Positions 1 through 6,710 of a stretch of 17,848 nt of DNA are shown here, in pieces. Each line of letters starts with the position of its first letter. Within the stretch, counting starts at the first letter, position 1. The stretch is from an uncultured Actinomycetes bacterium (GTDB lineage: Bacteria > Actinomycetota > Actinomycetes > Nanopelagicales > Nanopelagicaceae): contig CAIMNT010000012.1 of NCBI GenBank assembly GCA_903842855.1, positions 1 to 17,848 of the forward strand. The letters run 5' to 3'. The notes below the pieces were generated by a model. That model saw nothing but the letters and a program-made list of their open reading frames with translations. It had not been told where the DNA came from and did no database searches. The position numbers and the translations under genes are program-made.

Positions 1-161
1 GGCAAACCACACATATGAAGTAGTGAGAGATCCCTTGAGATCTGCGCAGGAGTCGAATTGAAACGATGTGCTAATTGCTGAATTGAAAGCCCCTGATTAT
101 TAAGAATGAAGGGAATCAGATTGAGAGCTCGTGAGACTCGATCGAGCGCGTTCTCATTCAT
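1..161 (-). CDS. pafC: PafC, WYL-family transcriptional regulator (N-terminal part only)
   Basis: This is the first ~53 residues of a gene that runs off the left edge. Its ATG (161-159) overlaps the pafB stop in an ATGA arrangement, the usual sign of translational coupling. The visible protein begins MNENALDRVSRALNLIPF and contains a helix-turn-helix-like stretch (GLSIQQLAHRFN, then a second helix with AQISRDLSLL), as in the N-terminus of PafC. In Actinobacteria, PafB and PafC act together as a transcription activator of the SOS-independent DNA damage response, and the two genes are adjacent. The call rests on position directly after pafB, the 4-bp overlap and the HTH sequence. The WYL domain itself lies outside the window. 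Confidence 0.85.
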   Translation of the reverse strand, partial: MNENALDRVSRALNLIPFILNNQGLSIQQLAHRFNSTPAQISRDLSLLHMCGL

Positions 162-1084
162 AACTTACTCCGTAGGATGTCGACCAATTCTTCAACTTTT
201 TCAACAGGCTCTTCAAGGACAAGATCAGAACCAAACCACAGAAATTTTTCCAACCAATTGTTTCCAAGTGAAATCTCTAACCGATCCCATTCACCATCTA
301 CTCCCGTGACCTCTCCTTGAGATCGCAGACTCTGGCAGGTACCTATTCGGATGCGAGCAACAAATCGAGTGGTCGGTTCAGGCGTCAACATAAGAAGGTG
401 GTCTTCTATTCTGAAATCCGCGGGAAGCTGAAAAGACTGTGGTTTGCTCTCAAACTTTATATCCGAAGTGATTCGCGAAACTTTGAAGACTCTAATCTCA
501 CCTTTATCTAGATCAAGTCCAACTAGGTACCAAGAGCCCTTCCAGAGCGTTAATCCATATGGTGAAAGGTGTCGCTGACTCACATTTCGATTGCGATAAG
601 TGAATGAAATAATGCGTAAATTCGAGATAGCTTCCCACAAAGATGGAAATAGCGGAGTCTCATTCTCAAGCGAGAGAGTGCCGCGTCCGAAATCTTCTCG
701 GAGCGCAGCTCCGCCAAGTGCCTCAAGTTTTTGAAGCGCGAGATCTCCGCTCTGAGCAAAAAGTTGATTGCGCCAGATCTTCGCTGCAAGTGATAGATAT
801 GAAAGTTCGGAGGGAGTCAACTCACCGATATTGAGCTCATAGTCATCTTCGAGAATTCGATAACCCACTTCATCTTCGAAGAGGATGTCTTGAGCCTTAA
901 CTTGAATGACGATGCCCAGAGCTCGCAGGTCATCTTTGTCGCGCTCAAACATCCGCTCAACTGCATCCCGTTTGCCGGTATACCCTGCAACCCTTTCAAA
1001 GATCTCGTCCTTGCTGAGAAAACGCCGAGTCGCAAGCAGCGCCATCGTGAGATTTATAAGTCTCTCGGTTTTGTTGTCGGCCAC
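158..1084 (-). CDS. pafB: PafB, WYL-domain transcriptional regulator
   Basis: This 308-residue protein has an N-terminal HTH (about residues 1-60, with KTERLINLTMALLATRRF and MFERDKDDLRALGI, both typical of PafB). A WYL domain follows at about residues 140-230, including the signature SWYLVGLD, and then a C-terminal WCX-like region. PafB pairs with PafC to activate DNA damage-response promoters; its WYL domain is thought to sense a nucleic-acid ligand. The start is GTG. An in-frame TAG lies four codons upstream, and the conserved ERL..N motif begins at residue 6, so a later ATG (codon 14) would cut conserved sequence. No well-spaced ribosome site is present; a TAGAGT box 6 nt before the GTG suggests a leaderless message. 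The gene diverges from the FKBP gene and is coupled to pafC downstream. Confidence 0.92.
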   Translation of the reverse strand: MADNKTERLINLTMALLATRRFLSKDEIFERVAGYTGKRDAVERMFERDKDDLRALGIVIQVKAQDILFEDEVGYRILEDDYELNIGELTPSELSYLSLAAKIWRNQLFAQSGDLALQKLEALGGAALREDFGRGTLSLENETPLFPSLWEAISNLRIISFTYRNRNVSQRHLSPYGLTLWKGSWYLVGLDLDKGEIRVFKVSRITSDIKFESKPQSFQLPADFRIEDHLLMLTPEPTTRFVARIRIGTCQSLRSQGEVTGVDGEWDRLEISLGNNWLEKFLWFGSDLVLEEPVEKVEELVDILRSKL

Positions 1085-1090
1085 TCCCCA

Positions 1091-1096
1091 ACTCTA
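1091..1096 (-). promoter_or_regulatory. Putative -10 box for leaderless pafB
   Basis: On the minus strand TAGAGT lies exactly 6 nt before the pafB GTG. It keeps the T-A-N-A-N-T pattern of a sigma-70 -10 element, and at this spacing transcription would begin at or near the start codon. No convincing -35 is seen. The only purine-rich stretch (GGGGA) abuts the GTG and is too close to act as a normal ribosome site. Confidence 0.4.
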
Positions 1097-1105
1097 GGCG
1101 TTTGC

Positions 1106-1111
1106 TACTAT
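1106..1111 (+). promoter_or_regulatory. Putative extended -10 promoter of the FKBP gene
   Basis: TACTAT is preceded by TGC, giving an extended -10 element (TGN-TANNAT type). It would start transcription around position 1118, leaving a leader of about 33 nt. An AGGAG ribosome site (about 1139-1143) sits 7 nt before the ATG at 1151. The box lies only 9 bp from the opposite-facing pafB box, so the two promoters would share upstream DNA. Confidence 0.45.
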
Positions 1112-1150
1112 CTCCACCTGATTTCACGCTTAAAAACAAGGAGAAGCTAG

Positions 1151-1663
1151 ATGAATTTCTCGACCACACGAACTTTCCGAGTTTGCGCCATGGCGCTTAT
1201 CGCTTTGGCTTCCACTTCAATTTCTTATTCGGCAAACGCCACAACTCAGAGCATTGGAAAGGCAAAAGTGAGTGCCACAGTTCTTCCAACGGTAAGTGCG
1301 CATGCTGGCGTTGCACCTGTTATTGGAAAGCCATCGGGCAATCCTCCGGCCGCATTAACAAAGAGAGATATCATCGTTGGCAAAGGCAAGGCAGCGGTCT
1401 CCTCATCAACTGTCACCGCACACTATGTACTGATGTCTTGGAAGACCGGCAAGGTGTTGCAGAGCTCCTGGAGCTCCGGACCATTCACCGCGCCACTCTC
1501 TGGAGTTATTGTTGGCTGGCAGCAAGGTATTCCCGGAATGAAAGTTGGCGGACGTCGCCTTCTAGTTATTCCACCAGCTTTGGCTTATGGAGCAGCAGGT
1601 GGCGGACCAGTTGGCCCAAATGAAACTTTGGTCTTTGTGGTCGATCTACTCGGAGTTAAATAG
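1151..1663 (+). CDS. Exported FKBP-type peptidyl-prolyl isomerase-like protein
   Basis: This 170-residue protein has a signal peptide: a basic N-terminus (R7, R10), a hydrophobic core at about residues 11-25, and a likely signal peptidase I site after SANA (residue 30). A low-complexity Ala/Pro/Val linker runs to about residue 65. One FKBP domain fills about residues 68-170, with the hallmark GVIVGWQQGIPGMKVGGRR and IPPALAYG. FKBPs catalyse cis-trans isomerisation of prolyl bonds; this one would act outside the membrane. No lipobox cysteine is placed at the cleavage site, unlike many actinobacterial FKBP lipoproteins. The usual active-site FD(S)S is replaced by LQSS, so catalytic strength is uncertain. 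It diverges from pafB and its 3' end overlaps trmI by 8 bp. An FKBP gene commonly lies beside pafBC in Actinobacteria, but usually on the same strand. Confidence 0.88.
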   Translation: MNFSTTRTFRVCAMALIALASTSISYSANATTQSIGKAKVSATVLPTVSAHAGVAPVIGKPSGNPPAALTKRDIIVGKGKAAVSSSTVTAHYVLMSWKTGKVLQSSWSSGPFTAPLSGVIVGWQQGIPGMKVGGRRLLVIPPALAYGAAGGGPVGPNETLVFVVDLLGVK

Positions 1664-2513
1664 CAGACTCATCTTCGGGGAGCCCGTAGGCTCCCTTAGA
1701 AGGACGGCGCCTGCGAAGCGGAGCTGTAACGCCTGGAGCCAAGCGGCGAGCCTGAATCAAAAATCCAGTGTGTCCGATCATGCGATGGACTGGTCGAACA
1801 GCCAAACCCTCGTGATGCCATTGGCGAACAAGTGATTCACTGCTCTCTGGTTCGGTAAATCGTCCAGTTGCTTTAATCGCCTCCGCCATGGCAGAGAGTT
1901 GAGTAGTGGTAGCCACATAAGCTAACAGCACTCCCCCAGGATGTAAGACTTCATCGGCAAGTTGAACACATTCCCAAGGCGCGAGCATGTCTAAGACCAT
2001 GCGATCGTATTTCTCCTCCGTGGATTTATCCTGCAAAGAGCCAAGGGTGAGCGACCAATTCTCCGGCTTTCCGTTGAAATATTCAGTCACGTTACGAGTC
2101 GCGATCTGCGCAAACTCATCGCGTCGTTCAAATGAATCCACTTGTCCAGATGGACCGACCGCTCGAAGTAGAGCGATGGTGAGTGCACCTGATCCAACAC
2201 CAGCTTCAAGGACCCGAAGGCCCGGTGCGATATCTGCAAAACCAACAATGAGGGCTGCATCCTTTGGGTAAACGATGGTTGCGCCTCGCGGCATTGACAG
2301 GACGTAATCCCCGTAGAGAGGTTTGAAGGCAAGAAACTTAAGACCAGCCGTTGTCTCAACGACCGAGCCTTGCGGCGCTCCAACGATCTGATCATGAATC
2401 AACCAGCCTTTGTGAGTATGCCATTCGCCTCCTGGCTTCAAGGTGATGGTGTGAATCTTGCCTTTAGCGTCAGTGAGTTGCACCCGATCGCCGTAATTAA
2501 ATTCTGGTGGCAT
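1656..2513 (-). CDS. trmI: tRNA (adenine-58-N1)-methyltransferase TrmI
   Basis: This 285-residue, full-length protein matches actinobacterial TrmI (Rv2118c type). It uses S-adenosylmethionine to methylate A58 in the T-loop of tRNAs, working as a tetramer in the cytoplasm. An N-terminal beta domain (about 1-70, FNYGDRVQLTDAKGK) precedes the Rossmann methyltransferase domain with the SAM loop VLEAGVGSGALT (101-112). The active-site region LDMLAPW is at 174-180, and WHHEGLAVRPVHRMIGHTGFL lies near the end. I chose the ATG at 2513 because AGAGGA sits 6-7 nt upstream; a longer reading to 2582 adds 23 residues that do not look like TrmI. Its start overlaps the end of the HAD gene by 17 bp, so the two are probably co-translated. 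In most Actinobacteria the proteasome-related arc/mpa gene lies close by; here it does not. Confidence 0.95.
   Translation of the reverse strand: MPPEFNYGDRVQLTDAKGKIHTITLKPGGEWHTHKGWLIHDQIVGAPQGSVVETTAGLKFLAFKPLYGDYVLSMPRGATIVYPKDAALIVGFADIAPGLRVLEAGVGSGALTIALLRAVGPSGQVDSFERRDEFAQIATRNVTEYFNGKPENWSLTLGSLQDKSTEEKYDRMVLDMLAPWECVQLADEVLHPGGVLLAYVATTTQLSAMAEAIKATGRFTEPESSESLVRQWHHEGLAVRPVHRMIGHTGFLIQARRLAPGVTAPLRRRRPSKGAYGLPEDESAI
1677..1696. terminator. Hairpin at the FKBP/trmI convergent junction
   Basis: A perfect 7-bp inverted repeat, GGGAGCC-CGTA-GGCTCCC (1678-1695), is extended by one G-T pair. It begins 14 nt after the FKBP stop and lies inside the 3' end of the opposing trmI gene. The run of T after it is very short (TT), so it may be a weak or factor-assisted terminator for the FKBP transcript rather than a classic intrinsic one. 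Confidence 0.4.
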
Positions 2514-3189
2514 TAAATTCCTCTTGACTCTCGGATTGGAAAATTTTATGCAGATCACGGGCAGAGAGATCGATGAGATCACGTCGCAGATGTAGCCGTG
2601 GTGATGGTGGGTAAGTGATGATGTGAGGAATACCGATTACTACTGCTCCACTTGCCAAGCCTGCATCTATCCCAGTCTTGGAATCTTCTAGAACGAGGCA
2701 GTTGGATATTTGGACCTCAAGGTGGCGTGCGGCTTTGAAGTAACTCTCGGGATTTGGCTTACTGATCGATACATCTTGACTCGAAATGCTTGTTATGAAA
2801 GTTCCTGTTGGTAGCAAGGCGAGTGCTGAATCTACGAGGAGTCGAGGGCTTGCCGAGACCAGCGCCATGGGAACCCCGGTCGCAACTAAGTCGTGAACCA
2901 ACTCTTGCGCTCCCGGCATGAATTCAAGGCCATTTGCGAATTGCTCAGCGACCAGACGGACCAGTTCCTCTTCAAAAAAAGCAGGGTCATCAGCGCCATG
3001 TGCCAGTGCAGACATGTATGCCCCCACTTTAGGAAGTGGGCCCCCAATGCAGTGTGCCTGATCCTCGTCGGTCCACGTGTGGCCGTAGCGTGCCATGAGA
3101 GCTCTCTCGGCGATAAGCCAGTAAGGCTCCGAGTTGATGAGAGTTCCATCCATATCGAAGAGAACGGCTTCTAGTTGGCTGCGTTCCAC
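2497..3189 (-). CDS. HAD-superfamily hydrolase (beta-phosphoglucomutase/GPH-like)
   Basis: This 230-residue protein has the HAD phosphatase motifs in order. Motif I is LFDMDGTL (nucleophile D12, acid/base D14), followed by an alpha-helical cap. Motif II is LVSASP, the lysine is in SKPNPESYF, and the acidic motif is VLEDSKTGIDAG. Family members remove phosphate from small sugar phosphates or related metabolites; the substrate cannot be read from sequence. The chosen start is a GTG one base after the metH stop (TAA-A-GTG), which needs no ribosome site if coupled to metH. The longest reading begins at a TTG at 3231 and would overlap metH by about 40 bp, which is less likely. A HAD gene next to metH is a common actinobacterial arrangement. 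Confidence 0.88.
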   Translation of the reverse strand: MERSQLEAVLFDMDGTLINSEPYWLIAERALMARYGHTWTDEDQAHCIGGPLPKVGAYMSALAHGADDPAFFEEELVRLVAEQFANGLEFMPGAQELVHDLVATGVPMALVSASPRLLVDSALALLPTGTFITSISSQDVSISKPNPESYFKAARHLEVQISNCLVLEDSKTGIDAGLASGAVVIGIPHIITYPPSPRLHLRRDLIDLSARDLHKIFQSESQEEFNATRI

Positions 3190-3190
3190 T

Positions 3191-6100
3191 TTATACCGCG
3201 TTGAAATACTTGGCTTCAGGGTGATGAACAATAATTGCGCTGGTGGATTGCTCCGGATGCAGTTGGAATTCCTCAGACAAAATAACTCCTATGCGCTCTG
3301 GTTTTAATAACTCGCAGAGCTGAACTTGTTGCTCGATATCTGGGCAGGCTGGATACCCAAAGGAGTAACGCGAACCGCGGTAACCCTGATCTAAGATCTC
3401 GGATATGTTGGAGGAGTCCTCATCGGCGACAGATAACTCTTCGCGAATGCGCGCATGCCAGTGCTCGGCCAGCGCCTCTGTAAGTTGTACCGACAGACCA
3501 TGAAGCTCTAAATATTCGCGGTACTCATTTGCTGCGAAGAGCTTTGCGGTTGCCTGGCTAACAGACTCACCCATCGTCACAACATGGAATGCAACTGTGT
3601 CGATCTCTCCGCTCTCTTTAGATCTGAAAAAATCACTTAAGCACAATCTCCGATCGCGGCGTTGGCGTGGGAAGGTGAAGCGAACTCGCTCCTGACCCTT
3701 CTTCTCGCCTTCGTGATGCAAGATGACTAAGTCGTTACCCTCGCTGTAACACGGGAAGTAACCATAGACAACGCTGGCGTTGAGCCAACCTTGTGATTGC
3801 GCCTCATTGAGTAAGGCGCGAAGTTGCGGACGACCTTCGCTCTCAACCATCTTCTCGTATTCACCTCGAGCGCCTTTAAGTCCCCATTGCCCCATGAAGA
3901 GTGCGCGTTCATCTAGCATCGGGAGGTAATCGCTCAACGCGATGCCTTTAACGATACGTGATCCCCAAAATGGAGGCTGTGGAACCTTGTTGTCGGAGGC
4001 AACATCAGAGCGGACGGTGTCGATCTCGACTGGCTCGGATGAGCGAGTTCGCGGTGTCTTACGCTCGCGAAGTGCGGGAAGTTCTGCTCCCTCAACCCCG
4101 CGCTTGATTCCGATCATGGCATCCATAAGACGTAAACCTTCAAAGGCATCTTTTGCGTAGCGAACCGTTCCCGGGAATGCGTTAGAGAGATCTTCTTCTA
4201 CATACGAGCGTGTAAGAGCAGCGCCACCCAAAATAACAGGCCATTTGTTAGTCAACCCGCGCGACTCAAGCTCTTGTAAATTCTCTTTCATAATGACGGT
4301 TGATTTAACGAGAAGACCGCTCATTCCGATGACATCGACATCATTCTCAGTTGCTGCATCGATTATCTGATTGATGGTCTGCTTGATCCCAATATTGACA
4401 GTTGTGTATCCGTTGTTGGACAAAATTATGTCAACAAGATTCTTGCCTATGTCGTGGACATCTCCTTTAACTGTTGCCAGCAAAATCTTGCCTCGTCCCT
4501 CATCATCACTCTTTTCAATGTGTGGTTCAAGGATGGCTACCGCTTGCTTCATGACCTCCGCGCTCTGCAAGACAAAGGGAAGTTGCATCTCTCCCTTTCC
4601 AAAGAGCTCGCCGACAACCTTCATTCCTGCGAGTAAGTGATCATTGATAATTGCCAAAGCTTTGAGGCCAGAATCGAGCGCTTCGTTGAGATCGGCCTCG
4701 AGACCAACCTTCTCTCCATCGACAATTCGTCTTTCTAGACGCTCAGTCAATGGCAACGCTGCAAGTTCAGCAGCCCGCGTGATCTTGGTGGATTTGGTCT
4801 CAACTCCATCGAAGAGTTCAAGAAATCTAGTAAGTGGGTCGTAGGTGCACTCCCCAGTCCCATCAAAGATCCGCCGATCATAAATCAGATCCAAAGCTAC
4901 CGATAGAACCTCGGGTTCAATTCTGGCTATGGGAGTGATTTTGGAGGGGTGCACTATCGCAGAATCAAGGCCAGCTTTGACGGCTTCGGATAGAAAGACA
5001 GAGTTGAGGATGATGCGTGCGGCGGGGTTAAGTCCAAAGGAGACGTTGCTAACTCCCAAAGTGGTTTGTACATCTGGAAACTTCTCCTTCAGCGCTCGAA
5101 TAGCGTTAATGGTCTCTTCACCATCTTTACGTGTCTCTTCTTGACCTGTCGCGATGGGAAAGGTAAGGCAATCGATGAGTATGTCACCAATGTTCATACC
5201 CCAGTTTTCAGTCAAGTCTGTGATCAACCTTGTAGCTACTCGAAGCTTCCACTCTGCACTGCGAGCTTGCCCTTCCTCGTCAATGGTCAAGGCAACTACG
5301 GCGGCGCCATGTTCCTTAACGAGGGGCATGATTCGTGCAAAACGAGAGATGGGACCGTCACCATCTTCATAATTCACCGAGTTAATAACACTGCGACCAC
5401 CCAGTAATTCAAGGCCGGCCTTGATGACTGCGGGTTCGGTTGAATCAAGAACAATTGGAAGGGTAGAAGAAGTCGCTAGTCTGGAGGCTAGCTCTTGCAT
5501 ATCTTTTACGCCGTCACGGCCGACATAATCGACGGATAGATCAAGCATGTGCGCGCCGTCTCGGATCTGATCACGTGCGATTTCGATACATGACTGCCAA
5601 TCCTCTTGCAGCAGCGCATCGCGAAATGCCCGCGAACCGTTGGCATTGGTGCGCTCTCCGATGGAGAGATAGGAAGAGTCTTGGCGGAATGGAACATATT
5701 GGTAGAGAGAACTGGCACCGCGATCTAGCTGAGGATTTCGCGTAATAACTTCCGAGGAACCTAAAAGGTCAACAACCTCTTTGAGATGTGCAGGAGTCGT
5801 TCCGCAACATCCCCCGACGAGACTGACTCCGTAATTTTTTCGGAAATCGGCAAGATACTTAGCAAGTTCTGGTCCCGTGAGTGGGTACTCGGCTCCATCT
5901 TTGCCGAGGATGGGAAGACCAGCATTTGGCATGACAGAGATCTGAGCACTTGAACCCTGCGAGAGAGCGCGAAGATGCTCACTCATTTCAGCGGGACCGG
6001 TAGCGCAATTTAGACCAATCACATCAATACCTAGCGGCTCTAGGGCGTTGAGTGCGGCTCCGATCTCAGATCCCAGAAGCATGGTTCCCGTCGTTTCAAC

Positions 6101-6679
6101 AGTTACCTGTGCAATCAGAACAATGTCCCGATCTGCACCATCAATCGCGCGACGAGCCCCGTTGACTGCTGCCTTAGCTTGAAGCAGATCTTGAGTGGTC
6201 TCCACCAGCAGGGCATCAGCTCCCCCGTCGATCAAGCCACGCGATGCGGTCTCATAAGCCTCACGGAGCAAGGCATATGTGGTGTGGCCCAAGGTTGGCA
6301 GTTTGGTGCCGGGTCCAAGTGAGCCCAACACAAATCGGGGTTTGGATGGGGTGGAAGATTCATCGGCGACCTCGCGGGCTAGAAGCGCCCCAGCAAGGGC
6401 CAACTCATAGATCCGATCTTCAATCCCATATTCGGCTAAATTGGCGAAATTGGCTCCGAAGGTATTGGTTTCAATTGCATCGACACCGACATCTAGATAC
6501 TCGCGATGAACTGCTTTAACAATGTCGGGACGCGAGATATTGAGAATCTCATTACATCCTTCAAGCCCTTGAAAGTCCTCGAGCGACGGGTTGGCCGCTT
6601 GGAGCATGGTTCCCATCGCCCCGTCGGCGACAATTGTGCGTGAGGCTAAAGCGGCACGCAAAGGGGAATGTTGCTTCAT
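3191..6679 (-). CDS. metH: Cobalamin-dependent methionine synthase MetH
   Basis: This 1162-residue protein has all modules of B12-dependent methionine synthase, which transfers a methyl group from methyltetrahydrofolate to homocysteine through methylcobalamin. The homocysteine domain (about 1-310) keeps the zinc ligands C225 (GLNCATGP) and C291/C292 (GGCCGTTP). The pterin domain is at about 330-610 (SIGERTNANGSRAF). The B12 cap and Rossmann-like domain are at about 640-860, with the cobalt ligand H742 in DVHDIGKNLV. The SAM-binding reactivation domain runs from about 900 to the end (GYRGSRYSFGYPACPD). Nothing is truncated. It starts 17 bp after mshC, with no ribosome site and no room for a cobalamin riboswitch. 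The cell therefore needs B12, whether made or imported. The HAD gene follows, coupled. Confidence 0.97.
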   Translation of the reverse strand: MKQHSPLRAALASRTIVADGAMGTMLQAANPSLEDFQGLEGCNEILNISRPDIVKAVHREYLDVGVDAIETNTFGANFANLAEYGIEDRIYELALAGALLAREVADESSTPSKPRFVLGSLGPGTKLPTLGHTTYALLREAYETASRGLIDGGADALLVETTQDLLQAKAAVNGARRAIDGADRDIVLIAQVTVETTGTMLLGSEIGAALNALEPLGIDVIGLNCATGPAEMSEHLRALSQGSSAQISVMPNAGLPILGKDGAEYPLTGPELAKYLADFRKNYGVSLVGGCCGTTPAHLKEVVDLLGSSEVITRNPQLDRGASSLYQYVPFRQDSSYLSIGERTNANGSRAFRDALLQEDWQSCIEIARDQIRDGAHMLDLSVDYVGRDGVKDMQELASRLATSSTLPIVLDSTEPAVIKAGLELLGGRSVINSVNYEDGDGPISRFARIMPLVKEHGAAVVALTIDEEGQARSAEWKLRVATRLITDLTENWGMNIGDILIDCLTFPIATGQEETRKDGEETINAIRALKEKFPDVQTTLGVSNVSFGLNPAARIILNSVFLSEAVKAGLDSAIVHPSKITPIARIEPEVLSVALDLIYDRRIFDGTGECTYDPLTRFLELFDGVETKSTKITRAAELAALPLTERLERRIVDGEKVGLEADLNEALDSGLKALAIINDHLLAGMKVVGELFGKGEMQLPFVLQSAEVMKQAVAILEPHIEKSDDEGRGKILLATVKGDVHDIGKNLVDIILSNNGYTTVNIGIKQTINQIIDAATENDVDVIGMSGLLVKSTVIMKENLQELESRGLTNKWPVILGGAALTRSYVEEDLSNAFPGTVRYAKDAFEGLRLMDAMIGIKRGVEGAELPALRERKTPRTRSSEPVEIDTVRSDVASDNKVPQPPFWGSRIVKGIALSDYLPMLDERALFMGQWGLKGARGEYEKMVESEGRPQLRALLNEAQSQGWLNASVVYGYFPCYSEGNDLVILHHEGEKKGQERVRFTFPRQRRDRRLCLSDFFRSKESGEIDTVAFHVVTMGESVSQATAKLFAANEYREYLELHGLSVQLTEALAEHWHARIREELSVADEDSSNISEILDQGYRGSRYSFGYPACPDIEQQVQLCELLKPERIGVILSEEFQLHPEQSTSAIIVHHPEAKYFNAV

Positions 6680-6688
6680 AAGAGGCTG

Positions 6689-6694
6689 AGTTTA
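6689..6694 (-). promoter_or_regulatory. Possible -10 box before metH
   Basis: On the minus strand TAAACT (4 of 6 consensus bases) lies 9 nt before the metH ATG, and no Shine-Dalgarno sequence is visible. A transcript from here would have only a 2-3 nt leader, so metH may be expressed on its own as well as by readthrough from mshC. No clear -35 is seen, and the box overlaps one arm of the hairpin at 6690-6710. Confidence 0.3.
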
Positions 6695-6710
6695 GCCTAG
6701 AAGGCTAGAC
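6690..6710. repeat. Inverted repeat spanning the mshC stop codon
   Basis: A 9-bp stem (one G-T pair) with a 3-nt loop: GTTTAGCCT-AGA-AGGCTAGAC on the plus strand. It covers the last codons and stop of mshC and ends 10 nt before the metH ATG. There is no T-tract after it on the minus strand, so it is not a standard terminator. It could affect mshC message stability or the mshC-metH transition. Confidence 0.45.

Noticed and set aside
106..834. Plus-strand ORFs opposite pafB and pafC
   Set aside because: They lie antisense to well-supported genes, have no family features and no ribosome sites; they are frame shadows.
1074..1082. TTGTCGGCC resembles the PafBC-dependent promoter upstream element (TTGTCRGTG) known from mycobacteria
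   Set aside because: Only 7 of 9 bases match, it overlaps the first pafB codons, and no TANNNT box lies 8 bp downstream of it on the plus strand (the hexamer there is ACTCTA).
3187..3231. Longer HAD start at TTG 3231 overlapping metH
   Set aside because: TTG without a ribosome site and 14 extra residues not typical of the family; the GTG one base after the metH stop fits better.
6680..6696. Cobalamin riboswitch ahead of metH
   Set aside because: The gap to mshC is only 17 bp and there is no B12-box-like sequence.
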